DNA of 64,000 nucleotides from Multifurca ochricompacta (GCA_022496185.1 WTXG01000007.1:682001-746000), one strand, 5' to 3'. Shown: positions 48,324 through 60,960, counted from the stretch's first letter. Notes: generated by a model from the letters alone, not told the origin. Numbers and translations: made by a program.

Positions 48324-48377
48324 TAGGGCTGCATGCCATACCTGTAGCTTACAGTATGATGGTGCTGTAGTACAGTG
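48324..48377 (+). mobile_element. Left end of second hAT family 1 copy, cut by copia B
   Basis: 54 bp starting TAGGGCTGCA and continuing ACCTGTA...CTGTAGTACAG, aligned with the left end at 42,232. Its 8-bp TSD would be ATGATTAC (48,316-48,323). The rest should resume right of copia B, beyond the window. Confidence 0.65.
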
Positions 48378-48884
48378 TGTTGAACATAGAAGATGTTCGG
48401 TGATGCTTCAGGCATCAGGTGATTAGATTAGCTACTTTGTAGATTAGATTAGATACTGGAGTCTCAGACTTTTTACATTATCATTATTAGTTTCTTTCTC
48501 ACATTCCGCAGTAGCTGACTGATGCACCATGTAACATGTGATTTCTGTAATGGCCAATGGCCTTTCCCCCTCATGTTTATTGTTTGGACTTTATCCAGCA
48601 CCTGTGGACTTATTCCCAGTGTGCACAGACCATCCCTTGAGGTATATAAGGGTGTCTGTTTCGTCCTCTACACTTCAGAGTTTTATTCACCTCTGAAGTG
48701 TAAGTCCCATTCTCTCTTACTTACTACTTTACCTTTGACTAACCGTCTCATGTAGATAACTTGTCTTTCTAGGTGTGTAGTATAGTATAATAGAGTTTTC
48801 TTCACCTCTGAAGTATAACTTGTCTTTCTAGCCTAAACCACTAACACCTACAGTCAGTATGCTGCGCCTCATGCCTGTTCAACA
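48378..48884 (+). repeat. Copia B 5' LTR
   Basis: 507 bp, TGTTGAACATAG ... CCTGTTCAACA, with TATA-like GGTATATAAGGG (about 48,642) and a duplicated TTCACCTCTGAAGT module. Related to the family A solo LTRs (GGCCAATGGCCTTT; TTATTCCCAGTG). The matching 3' copy begins at 63,967. Confidence 0.92.
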
Positions 48885-48899
48885 GGTTATGGGCCCTGG
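48885..48899 (+). other. Primer binding site, half-tRNA iMet
   Basis: GGTTATGGGCCC directly follows the LTR. It is the exact complement of the eukaryotic initiator-tRNA anticodon arm (GGGCCCATAACC), as in Drosophila copia, which primes from a cleaved half tRNA. Confidence 0.8.
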
Positions 48900-49813
48900 C
48901 CATGCTTTACTGATCTGCCTTATTATTTGATCAGTCCACACTTCTTCAAGCTCACTGCTTCAAGACTCCTTTCTTCCCAATCATCTCAAACAGTGAGCTT
49001 CGATCTTCTTTCTTTTGCCCTTAACTGTCCACAAGGTGGTGCACTTTATGTGCCCACCTTGATCTGTCTGGCTAGTCCCTCAGGGGATTCTTGCAAGAGG
49101 TGACGAGGGACCCTAAGCGGGTGAAACACCTTGAGTTCCTCATGTGTGCTCTAAGTAAATAGTATTCATAGTTATAGCTGGGTTTTCGTCCCATCCATAG
49201 TCTTAGTAGGCCACTTGCCCAGAAGGCTTGAGGCTATAGGTTCAGTCAATGCTTGGCTCGATCCGTAAGCCAGGTTTAGTGACCTGCTGGTAGAGTTTAG
49301 GGTCTAGAACAAGGCATGGGTAGTCACTCCCATGATGCTTGGGCTCAATACAAGTAGGCTTGAACTACTATAGTATTTACACAGTAGCTAGAGGGTTTTG
49401 TCTCTGGGCAGAAGTACCCACTGCTTTCATTGGGGGTTCACCCCAACCAGAGGAAACCTGATAGTCTACTATAGTCATGGCCCCAATCATCTAGGGCTTA
49501 ATCATGGACTCCACCACCAGCACTAGAGGAAGGGCTCTATACCCTTTGTCTCTAGTGGAACTTGTGGTTGGCTCCTCCATGACATGACTCCCCATCTATT
49601 TACACAATGTCCCCCTGATGTGGGCTTAGGACTTGTTGTAGATGGCGCTAGACAACCTACTATACTACTTAGAAGTCACACATCAGAGGCAGGACTTTTT
49701 TAAGTTCTGAAGCATAGTGCCACAGAATGGATGGGCCCTCTTAAATGAGACCTGGACAACTGGTTCTAACTGCTCCTTGGAACCAGGATCAACCTTTTAA
49801 AAAATCATCTCAA
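48900..49813 (+). other. Copia B untranslated leader
   Basis: About 0.9 kb between primer site and gag ATG with many stops in all frames. Long for copia. I see no TSD-flanked insertion in it. It may hold packaging/dimer signals or be partly acquired. Confidence 0.55.
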
Positions 49814-50995
49814 ATGTCTTCCATCGTCTTCCCTCCCACATTCAAGTTTGACAAGCTTGATGGCTCCAACTGGCAACAATGGTCAGTATCATTTACTGCC
49901 TTGCTTAGGATAAATGGAATGAAGAGGCACATTACTCATGATGCCCCTGAGTTCCTGAATCCGCCGAAGCCAGAAGATGGAGAGAAGGATGACGAGTACG
50001 CCAAATGCTTCGCACTTTGGTCGGAGCCTATGTACCTGGAATGGAACAGGGTGGAGGAAGTCCTCATGGGAGTTCTGGTGATGGTAACATTGCCAGAAAC
50101 ATACTCCCAAGTTGCCTCTGACAGAACTTACCCTTCTGTCAATGCCAAGTATGAGTGTTTGGAATTGCTCTACAGCTCAGTGGGTAGCATGGCAACCTAC
50201 AACTTGTGGTGCTCTGTATCCTCCTTCCACTTGGAAGAAGGAAAACAATTCAGGCCCCAGTTGCAGTGTGTGTTGGATGTGAGGAGTACTCTTAAAGAGA
50301 ATGGGATGGAGATCTCTGATCTCCAGATGAGCTTTATTTTGCTCCAATCCCTACCTCCATCCTACAATGCCGTTGCTGGCTCTATCCTGGCGTCAGGTCC
50401 TCCTGACCACCTTTCCCCTCAGGACCTTGTACAAAGGTTCCTAAATGAGGAAAGCCAACTTGCCAGCCCCACAGGAAGTGGTGTTGGGGCTGCCCTTAAC
50501 AAGGCAGCCCATGTCAACAAAAAAACCAAAAAAGTATCTTTCACGCCACAACCTGCAGGTGCATCATCATCCAATGATGTCACCTGCTTCTATTGCCAGA
50601 AGCTGGGCCACAAGGCAAATGAATGTCAGCAAAGGAAACAGGACAGAGCCAATGCTGATGCAGGCAAAAAGGGCAACAAGAGGAAGGGGCAAGGCCCCAG
50701 TGTACAAACAAACTCCACACAAGTAGCTACCGTAGTTAATGGTAGTGGCAGAATACAGGAGGTGCATGAGACACCTTGCATTTCACTTTATTCTTTGACT
50801 GAAGAAATGCAAGAAGTCGATGATGGCAGCAACCCTTGGATGATGGACAGCGGAGCCACCACTCACTTTACACCATACTTAGATGACTTCTCTGAGTATT
50901 TCCCACAGAAGGGACATCAGGTGACAATTGGTGATGGGTCCATAGTCCAAGTCGAAGGAACAGGCAAAGTCATTCTAAAAACTCGTAACAATTAT

Positions 50996-51338
50996 AGAAC
51001 AGGTATGGCGCAGCCTACACTAGATACTACATTACTGCTAGCTATCTCACCTTTGTTTTACTTTGAGACTTAGATGCAGTCATTAATGCGATAGCAACTG
51101 CTTAATCTATAGCAGTTATACAGTAGTTTATATACAATTTAATGTACTATATCGGCTACTTAATTATACAAGTGCGTTATCTTGTTATTGATGTGATTTG
51201 ATCACATGCCCGATCTTAGATGTATATTCTAAGTAATCTAGCTAATTATGAACGCGTTCTTACTTGCGTTATCTACGCATGATCACAATCATGTCGTACC
51301 GCTATCCCGGAGCCTCTGTACTGGTATCTTGGTTCAAC
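50996..51338. mobile_element. 343-bp insertion between protease and integrase
   Basis: Flanked by direct repeats AACAATTAT (50,987-50,995 and 51,339-51,347). Skipping it plus one repeat restores the frame. Its reverse complement resembles 43,780-44,060 (shared CTGCTATAGAT.AAGCAGTTGCTAT and ATTGTATATAAA) and contains one diverged copy of the 56-bp unit found at 60,170. Terminal repeats are weak, so the class is unclear: a solo LTR or a MULE-like element. Confidence 0.7.
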
Positions 51339-52362
51339 AACAATTATGAATTGGAGTTAAATAATGTCTTCTATATGCCTGGCAGTGAAAGAATACTGTC
51401 AACAAGCTGCATCACAGACAAAGGCAGTTCAGTGGAGTTCTCTCCATCTGAAGTTAGAATAAAGTACAATAATGCAGTAATAGCGGAAGGTGTCAAGGCT
51501 ATGGGACTATATTGGGTCTTTGGGAAAACTATGCAAAATCTAAATATTGCCTCCCACAAATCTGCATCAAGTAGCCTTGAAACCTGGCATTTGCACATGG
51601 GTCATATGTCAAAAGAGGCCCTCAAAAGACATGCTCCTAAGGCTGTAAAAGGCCTTAGCATTGATAATAGCCAAGTGGAAGACAAGCTGTGTTATGGCTG
51701 TGAAATGGGAAAATCACACCATCTTCCATTCCCTCCCTCTCAAAAGAGAGCTTCAGCACCCTTGGAGGTCATTCATAGTGACTTAGTCAGTCCTTTGCAA
51801 TGTACCTCAATTCAAGGGAACCTATATTTCGCCACTTTCATAGACGACTTTAGCAGAACTGCTCTAGTTGTTGCTATGAAAGCTAAAGGTGAATTTACAT
51901 CGGTCTTTAGTAACATTAAGGCGTTTCTGGAAAATAAAACAGACAGGAAAATAAAGACCTTACACACAGACCAAGGTGGCGAATTCATTAATAGGGAGCT
52001 GAAGTCAATACTTGAGCAGGCTGGCATAGAGCATAAATTAACAATGCCATATTCCCCACAACAGAATGGAAGGGCTGAAAGGTTCAACAGAACCATCATG
52101 GAAAAAGCAACTAGTATGTTACATCATGCTGGTCTTTCCCTTGGTTTCTGGGAATGTGCAGTGTGAACAGCCTGTCACATATACAATAGAATGCCCATCC
52201 GCTCTAATAAGTGGAGGACACCACTTGAGCTTCTGGATGGGGACATTCCAGATGTCTCCTACTTTAAAATATTTGGCTGCTTAGCCTATTACACTGTCCC
52301 AGAGGACAAAAGACGTAAACTGGATCACAAAGCCAGAGAAACAGTCTTTGTCGGGTATGCAC

Positions 52363-52875
52363 TGTCAAACAATCATGCTGCTGGTTATACTGACTGTGGT
52401 TAGTAGCAGTTTAGGCTAGATAACAAGTAGTACTTCAGAGGTTAGAAGAACTCTTATACAACTATACTACTGACCTAGATAACAAGTAGTCTACAGAAGA
52501 CGGTTAGTCAAAGGTAAAAGAGAGTATAGTAAAAGGAACTTACACTTCAGAGGTTAGAAGAACTCTGAAGTGAAAGAGACGAAACAGACACCCTTATATA
52601 CCCATAGGGGCCAGGGGAAATGGTCTGTGCGCACTGGGAATAAGTCCTCAAGTGCCGGACAATAAACAGAGAGGGATAAAGGCCATTGGCCAATGAGATA
52701 TCACATGCTTACTGCGCATTACTAAGTCCATCACTAATCAGCTGAGTAAGAAGGGAAAGAAGTGTAATAAAGATAACATAAAAAGTCCGATACTCCGGAA
52801 TCTAATCTAATCTAATCTACAGCTGAAGCGAACCTTAGATGCCTGAAGCATCTCCAGACACGTCCTGTGTCAACA
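52363..52875 (-). repeat. Solo LTR, copia family A, copy 2
   Basis: Reverse-orientation copy of the LTR at 44,938, also 513 bp and roughly 93% alike by eye. TSD TGCAC at 52,358-52,362 and 52,876-52,880. It interrupts copia B between integrase and RT, after FVGYA. Confidence 0.92.
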
Positions 52876-53874
52876 TGCACCCCATTCCAAAGGATATCTT
52901 CTGTGGGACATGCATACTTGGTCCTTCGTATTGTCAAGAGATGTGACATTTGATGAAGGGTCCTTCCCATCCAACCTTGCCAAGGACAGCAAGGGAAAGC
53001 AAAAGGAAAAAGTTACACCTTTTGTCTTAGAAGTTGAGAGGCCTGTCCAGCCTCAACCAGTAACAGCCACAGTTCCTCAGGCTCCTGAAGATAAGGAAGC
53101 TGAGGTTGAGGAACAGGAGGTAGTGGAACCTCCTCAAATAAATCCTGAGCCTACCACACCCGATAATGAGCTTGATACACATGATCAAACCATCTATCAG
53201 ACACCACCATCCCAAATCATGGAACCTTCAGAACTCCCCCAGAGAACCCATGCCAAAAGACAGAACAAAAAGAATGTTGGCAGGCTTCCCCAACCAGTAT
53301 TTACTAGGGAAAGTCCATGTTCTCAGCAACGTGACAGGGCTGTGCAGGAAGATTTAGATCTTGATACTGCCCGTCCCAAACGTTCACAACAAATGAATCC
53401 TTGATTTTATAATGAGGATAATGCTGAGTTCATGCAGGGTTCTTCCAGACTTGGGCATATGGAATTGCTAAATGCTGCTGGTGTCTCTTACAGAGACCCC
53501 CTGACTTTTCAGGAGGCAATGCAGTCTGACAATGCCAGTGAATGGCTTGAGGCATGTAAATATGAAATTGATGCCTTAGATAAACTTGATGTGTGGCGCC
53601 TTCAGGATCTTCCAAAAGGAAGGAAGGCTGTCAAGTCAAAATGGGTTTTTAAGCTGAAACCAGATGGATGGTTTCATGCTAGGCTCGTGGCAAAGGGTTT
53701 CACCCAAATAGAAGGGGTGGACTTCGACGAAACATTCTCTCCAGTCGCCAGATTTGAATCACTTAGATTATTACTAGCGCTAGCTACGCTAGAGGATTGG
53801 GAAATCCACCAGATGGATGTCAAATCAGCATTCCTTCATGGCGATCTGGAAGAAGAGATTTATATGGAGCAACC

Positions 53875-54467
53875 TGTGACGGTTTCATCTGCTGATATTA
53901 GGGTCATGTGCACCATGTGTTTTCCTTTTCTTTTTCTAAATATTTACCATATCACGCAGATACACACATGACTTGCTTATGAAGGACTTATTACCTACAT
54001 GCTGACTGATTTGCTTACTGATCCTACTTAGTGGCTTACTGATCAACATCCAGAGGGCGCAACCCCTCTCCCTTCTTTATCCTTCTGGGGTATTCTACTG
54101 TACAACCATTAGACTACCTAGTGAACGCTCTAGTAACTACCAGAACCAGCCCTCATAAGTACTGAACATGTATATAAAGCCTAGGTAGTACAGGATGAGA
54201 CCTTAAGTCTGTTCTTCTGCATCCAATACAGGTGCTTGGACTCACTTCACTGAACTGAAAAACCCCCACTTGAACCTTCTAAGCTTGTGCCTTAGAAGGA
54301 CTTCGACCCCAGAAGCTTGTGGCAGGACTTAGCGTCTCTGCTCGATTCTGTCTCGCACGCGTGCCCCTTGGTCGGCATACTTTGAATTGACTCAAAGAAC
54401 TTTGAAATCTTGATAGAACGACCTTGAAACCCAGAACTTTGACACAGCATTGCACCTAGCTGTGACA
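53875..54467 (+). repeat. Chromovirus 5' LTR
   Basis: 593 bp. TATA-like TGTATATAAAGCC near 54,169. It differs from the 3' LTR at about 13 sites by eye, 12 of them transitions. Confidence 0.93.
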
Positions 54468-54760
54468 TAAGAACAGACTTACCCAGAACTAAACAAAAGA
54501 ACTCACCAGAACTGCAAGGCGATGACAATGCGTCCCTTGCCCGACACCCAATCATGACATCTTCAACACACGAGCCCAGAACCCCACCATCCGAACGAAT
54601 GTCCTTCGACAAAACATCCCCACGATGATACCTGTCGACTGAAGAATCAGAACCCAGAGAAAGAGGCGACTTACCCTTTGACCTTCACAACCGATTTGCA
54701 TTACTTGCCGCAACCGACGACACAATTGATATAGAAACTAGGACCACCACTCCACAAATA

Positions 54761-55924
54761 ATGGCAGCTAGACCAAACACTAGACAGGCACAACGGGCCG
54801 TGGAGGAGGATGTTGTTGAATCGCACCCCAGTCGACCTGAATGAAGTCCCGAAGGGAGAACCGCTGCGACCACCCAAGCCACAGGAAGAAACCCCGACGA
54901 ACCACCTTTAGGCCCTCCTGCCTTGGGAGCAGGAATAGTAAATCAAGGGGGTGGAACCATGACAGGTGTACCACCACCCTTCTTCAAAGGAAATCACGAC
55001 ACGGCCATGGATTGGTTGGCCAAACTCGAACTATTCTTCAGCTTGAATGAAACCATGGCTACAGTCCAGAACGAAAGAACCAGAGTGGCCTACACCTTGG
55101 GATTGATACGAGGACCCAGGGTAGACCAATGGGTAGTGGACCAAATCAAGTGGCTGACCGACATTAAAGAAGGGAACATTTGAGTCCCATACATTTGGGC
55201 TGGATTCAAACAAATTTTCCGAGAAGCATGGGCCGACATAGCGGCAGGACAGAAAGCACTATGCGCACTAGACCGATTACAAATGCGCAATTCAAACATT
55301 GATGACTATATCGCCGAATTTTGCATGCTGGCCACAAGGGCAGAACTCCATATCAATGATCCGGCCGCTCGGCAGTACTTCCACCGAGGCCTCCCCACGC
55401 GCCTCGTTCAAACAATGTTACTATTCGATCAGCCCAGAACCTTCGACGAAGCAGCAGCATCTGCCAGAAAGCACCACACCAACTGGCTATACAGTAAGGA
55501 TGCTCTTGGAACGAGACCCACAACCAACACACCACTGTGTGGCAATAAATTTACATTCTATCGACGTCGTGATCATGATGCCTCCACTCCCGATGTCATA
55601 AAGAGAGCCACGACAATCAAAGAGAAAGAACAATACAAAAAGGAAGGGCGATGTTTTGAATGCGGCAGATGAGGGCACTTGGTCCGGGACTGCCCGAATA
55701 AAAAACCACGTGGAAACACCCCTACACCAGCTCGCGCTGCCACGATCACCGAAACACCCATGACTGCGGCAGTACCCGCAAAAGCACCCGACTCTACTGA
55801 CACGTCAATCACCCCCGCTGTGGATCTCGACGTGCTTGCTATGGCCCTTAGAACTATGACAGATGAACAGCGCCAGAAACTTCAGGAGAAATTCAGTGGC
55901 GATGAGGATTTTTACATCGCTTGA
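54761..55924 (+). pseudogene. Chromovirus gag with in-frame TGA stops
   Basis: From ATG 54761 (MAARPNTRQAQRAVEEDV). Retrotransposon gag region TMTGVPPPFFKGNHDTAMDW ... RGPRVDQWV ... FKQIFREAWADIA, zinc knuckle CFECGR-stop-GHLVRDCP. In-frame TGA at 54,842, 55,181 and 55,670, with the frame otherwise open. Ends at TGA 55,922-55,924 after FYIA. Confidence 0.82.
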
Positions 55925-55980
55925 ATGGTACGGCCTACATTCGAGCGATACTTTCACATCATGTATATAGATCATCTCTA

Positions 55981-58900
55981 AAGTCAATGAAAGTACCTGT
56001 TCCCTTACATGATGCGACAAATAAGGCCCACATACAAGCACTTGTTTGTTAGTGGTGCAACCGAAAACTTCATCAACTATCGAACAGTCATCAAACATCG
56101 CCTCCCCACAAAATGACTAACTATTCCAAAAAAGCTCCAGAACGCGGATGGGTCACCTAATCAAACACACACCATCACGCAATGTGTAGATCTCAATGTC
56201 ACGACTAATAACAATCAACAGAATCATCGCTTCTACGTTGCATCTATCGGCTCCGATGAAATGATTCTTGGATACCCCTGGCTTGCCGCGAATAACCCGA
56301 ATATCGACTGGACAACAGGAACCCTCAACCAATCACTCACATTCAATCTACCCGACAGCCGACTTAAACGTTTGAATATAGCACAGGAATTAGCGATTAA
56401 AGCCAAAGACACGACAGAGCGGACTTGGGATCAGATCATTCCGAAAGAATATCAACGACATCAGAAGGTTTTTAGCGATCAAGAAGCACAATGGTTCCCG
56501 GCAGCACAACTCTGGGACCACAAGATAGAACTAAAACCAGATGCACCCGCCACGCTGGACTGCAAGATCTATCCATTGGGACCGGGTGAGCAGGACGCGC
56601 TCAATAAATTCCTAGACGAGCACTTACAGAAGGGGTACATCAGTGAATCAAAGTCACCCTATGCGTCCCCTTTCTTCTTCATAAAAAAGAAAGACAGAAA
56701 ACTATGTCCAGTCCAGGACTATCAAAAACTTAACAATTGGACCATCTGAAATACATACCCCCTTCCCCTCATACCAGAACTTATCAATTGCATGCGAGGA
56801 AGTACATTGTTCACCAAAATGGACATCCGCTGGGGCTACAACAACGTATGAATCGTACCAGAAGATTGTTGGAAAGCGGCATTCAAAACTAATTGTGGCC
56901 TCTACAAGCCTAATGTAATGTTTTTCAGACTAACCAATTCCCCAGCAACGTTTCAAACCATGATGAACGCGGAATTCCGCGAAGAACTAGATGAACACGA
57001 CGCCTCAGGAAGAGCTTGGTTTACAGTTTACATGGACGACATCCTAATACATACGGACTCCGATCCCATAAACCACTGATCTAAAGTACACCGCATCTTG
57101 GACAAACTTAATAAACTTGACCTGTATCTTAAGCCAGAGAAGTGTGCATTTGAACAAAAACGAATTGAGTACCTCGGCTTAATCCTAGAAGGCAATCAAG
57201 TCCATATGGACCCAGTAAAAGTCGAAGGCATTACATCCTGGAAGGTTCCGACCATGGTGAAAGAAGTTAGATCATTCCTCGGATTCTGTCAATTCTACAG
57301 ATGGTTCATACAAGGATTTAGTAAAATTGCAGCGCCTCTGAACGCCCTCACCAGTGCAAAGAACCCATGGAAATGGATGACAACTGAACAGAGTGCCTTC
57401 GACACCCTTAAACAACAAGTCACTTCACAACCAGTCCTCGCCCAGCCGGACTTCACGAAACCTTTCATCGTAGATACAGACGCTTCGGGATTCGCAGTCG
57501 GAGCAACACTCAGTCAGAAAGATCACGATGGACACTTGCACCCTATCACATATCTCTCAAAAACACTAGATGCTACCCAAAGGAATTGGGATATCTATGA
57601 TCGAGAATTATTTGCAATCATAACCGCCTTCCGAACATGGCACCAATATCTTCTTGGAGCCCAAGATAAAGTACAAGTGTGCACCGATCACAACAATCTA
57701 CAATACTTCAAAGAACTGCAGAAACTCAATCGATGCCAAGCATGATGGCTCCAGGAATTAGCAGATTTCGACTTCTCCCTTGAACATGTTCCCGGAAAAC
57801 TCCACACAGTAGCCGACATGCTGTCACGACGACCCAACGCTGATCAGGGAGATAATGATAACGAAGCAATCACCGTATTACCGCCAGCACTATTTGTCAA
57901 AGTCGCTCACACCAATAAACTCCTATTCCCCCAGACTCTGCCTGAACGACAACAGATTCTATACCAACATCATGACCACGTCCTTGCGGGACATCCCGGT
58001 ATTGATAAAACTATTAGGAAAATCCAGCAGGACTACAAAGGCCCGGGACTTACGGACTTCGTATGCGAATACATTCACGGATGTGCCTTATGTCAAGAAA
58101 ATAAGCCTAAGTTAACAAAGAAAGCCCCACTTTTCCCACTAGACATGCTGATGTCCGTGGGCCCATTCCAGTACATTGCCATGGACCTCATTACGGACCT
58201 TCCTGTCTCGGGTCGCTACGACGCTGTACTAACCATTGTGGACCAAGGATGCTCAAAAGCGGCTAAATTCATTCCGTGTTCGAAGGACATCATGGGTGAA
58301 GGAATTGCGACACTCTACTATCGACATGTGTTCCCACTATTTGGCATCCCGTGAAGAATTATTTCAGATCATGATCCACGCTTTACGTCTCAATTCTCCC
58401 AAGCACTAGCAACCACCCTACAGATCCAACAAAACTTGTCAACAGCCTTTCATCCGCGCACAGATGGTGCAAGCAAGTGCATGAATTTATGGTTAGAACA
58501 ATACCTCCGCCTCTGGGTCGGGACTGATCAACACTCTTGGGCCAACTATCTTCCCCTTGCCGAATATGTCCACAATTCCTGGACACATGATCGAACTAAG
58601 ATGTCACCACATACACTAATTCACGGCATTTCACTAGACTGGAAAGCGGAACTATCCGACATGGACGTCCCTCGCCTAGATGACCACTTGAATAGTTTAC
58701 GACACACGTGCGCAAGAGCCGAAGCAGCCTTTCGTTCACACACCACGCGCCCAACATACCCGGAGCTCCCCGTAGGTTCACAAGTTTGGCTCGAAGGCAG
58801 AAACATCAAAACACATTTCCCTTCGGCCAAACTCGCCCTGCGCCGATATGGCCCATTCTGGGTCTCGAACCAGATCTCCCCAGTGGCCTATAGATTATCT

Positions 58901-59215
58901 TTGCCACCCCACATGAAGATCCACAATGTTTTCCACATTGATCTTCTGACCCCCTACAAGGAAACAGAGGCACATGGCCCAAATTTCTTGAGGCCTCCAC
59001 CTGACATTGTAAACCATGAGGAAGAATATGAAGTTGAAGCCATCTTAGATCACAGACTCCATGGGCGCGCTCAGACCTTGCAATTCCTGGTTAGCTGGAA
59101 GGGTTATCCCATGAGTGACAACTCCTGGGTAAATGAAGAAGACTGCCATGCCCCTGACCTTGTGAAACAATACTATTCTTCCATATCTAGGTGCCAGGGT
59201 CGACGCCACTCTTAA
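55981..59215 (+). pseudogene. Chromovirus pol (PR-RT-RH-IN-chromodomain)
   Basis: Protease entry KSMKVPVPLHDATNKAHIQA is in one frame. The active-site triad is then reached in another as VSGATENFIN, so the catalytic Asp is lost next to a +1 shift (about 56,047). RT: DHKIELKPDAPATLDCKIYP, then FTVYMDDILIHT (YMDD intact, about 57,030). RNaseH: FIVDTDASGFAVGATLSQ. Integrase zinc finger HHDHVLAGHPGIDKTI ... CALCQENKPK; core IAMDLITDLPVSGRYDA. Chromodomain EEEYEVEAILDHRL, LQFLVSWKGYPMSDNSWVNE near the C-terminus, stop at 59,213-59,215. From 56,261 on the frame is broken only by TGA (56,747; 56,849; 57,077; 57,743; 58,352). Confidence 0.9.
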
Positions 59216-60169
59216 AGAAGGGGTGTATCTACCCCAACCATCTTCGTCCCCATCCTTTTTTTCTTTCCTCCCTCTTCTTCTCTCCCTCATGGCTCGTATA
59301 AAACGCCCTGTTCGTCTCACCCAAGAGCGAAAACTATATCGCTTCACCCCAAGAATGTCCACCTCCAGATTTTGTCACCCCCTCACCAGAAGGGCACCCT
59401 CTCCCATTGATGACCCTGAAGTCTTTGAATCTACTAGGCTTGTCGCTCTGGATGCAGCCACAAAAGGTGCTCTTAGACGACCTTCAGATGCCCCCACACT
59501 CCCTCCCTCTGCTGCTGTGTCCCCTTGCCCCTCACCGCCTCGACCACCAACACCATTCACCATGACAGACAACCCTGCTACCAACCTCACACAAGCCATC
59601 ACACTCACTGCCGCCAATTGCTCCCTGGAAGATGATATACGCAACAGAGTCCTACTACTGCTAGAGGAAGCACGAGCCCGACTCCAAACCTCTGACCCAC
59701 CACCTGACCTAGGGCCTAGCACGAGTGCACTCGTGAGTTACCCGGATCCGAACTTGCGGGTATTTGGATTAGATAATCCCATACTCGGATCCGCACGAGT
59801 ATGTTCCCATGGATCACCCGGAGCCGCGAGTCCTATACTCGCACGGATCCGAGTACTCGTGGGTATACTCGTAGGTTTACTTGAAAGGTTTGAGGCAGCC
59901 AGAGATCTTCATCTTGCATACACAGAAAGAATATATATATTACTACAATCCCACGAAATTTCAAGTCAGATCATGCATCCGATCCAAAATAAAACAAGAA
60001 TCAGTTACAATATCTATAGAAATGCGAAAAAACGCGAAAAAACGCGAAAAAATGCGAAGTGTGGGGCGCGCCGATCGGACCGTGCATTGCCTTCCTATCT
60101 AGGAAGGTAGGCTTAAGAATGCACGCGTCGGCACGCATCGGTACAGAGATGCCGGGATCACGCCTAATT

Positions 60170-60795
60170 GATAAGATCAAAAACGCGTTCACAATTAATT
60201 AGATACTTAGGATATACATCTAAGTGATAAGATCAAAAATGTGTTCACAGTTAATTAGATACTTGGGATGTACATCTAAGTGATAAGATCAAAAATGCGT
60301 TCACAATTAATTAGATACTTAGGATGTACATCTAAGTGATAAGATCAAAAACGCGTTCACAATTAATTAGATACTTAGGATGTACATCTAAGTGATAAGA
60401 TCAAAAATGCGTTCACAATTAATTAGATACTTAGGATGTACATCTAAGTGATAAGATCAAAAATGCGTTCACAGTTAATTAGATACTTAGGATGTACATC
60501 TAAGTGATAAGATCAAAAATGCGTTCACAATTAATTAGATACTTGGGATGTACATCTAAGTGATAAGATCAAAAACGCGTTCACAGTTAATTAGATACTT
60601 AGGATATACATCTAATACAAGTGATAAGATCAAAAATGCGTTCACAACTAATTAGATACTTGGAATGTACATCTGAGTGATAAGATCAAAAATGCGTTCA
60701 CAATTAATTAGATACTAAAGATATACATCTAAGATAATACAAGTGATAAGATCAAAACGCGTTCACAATTAATTAGATACAAGTGATAAAATCAA
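60170..60795 (+). repeat. 56-bp tandem array, about 11 copies
   Basis: Unit GATAAGATCAAAAATGCGTT + CACAATTAATTAGATACTTA + GGATGTACATCTAAGT. The copies are very similar; the last ones carry small insertions (AATACAAGT). Variation is mostly A/G and C/T. No spacers, so not CRISPR. Confidence 0.95.
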
Positions 60796-60841
60796 TTCTG
60801 CATAACCCTATATATAATATATTGTGTGTCTTTACTTGTGA

Positions 60842-60960
60842 GGCTGGGTGGCTTAGTGGTTAGAGCACCGGACCGAGCTTGTTCCCTAGAGGTCTTAGGT
60901 TCAATCCATGTGTCAGCCTATTTCTGCTCTAGGTTGACAAGCCTAGTAAAAAAATAATTT
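60842..60960 (+). mobile_element. tRNA-derived SINE-like sequence
   Basis: Pol III A box TGGCTTAGTGG (60,849-60,859) and B box GTTCAATCC (60,899-60,907) both fit consensus. The T arm does not pair, so it is not a working tRNA. A 3' hairpin (CTAGG/CCTAG, 60,929-60,946) is followed by an A-rich tail. AT-rich TATATAATA-like sequence on both sides may be the TSD. Confidence 0.6.

Noticed and set aside
60170..60795. CRISPR-like array
   Set aside because: Direct 56-bp head-to-tail units without spacers, in a eukaryotic transposon.
60842..60918. Functional tRNA gene (possible Ala anticodon AGC)
   Set aside because: A and B boxes fit, but the T arm and part of the acceptor do not pair. A SINE head fits better.
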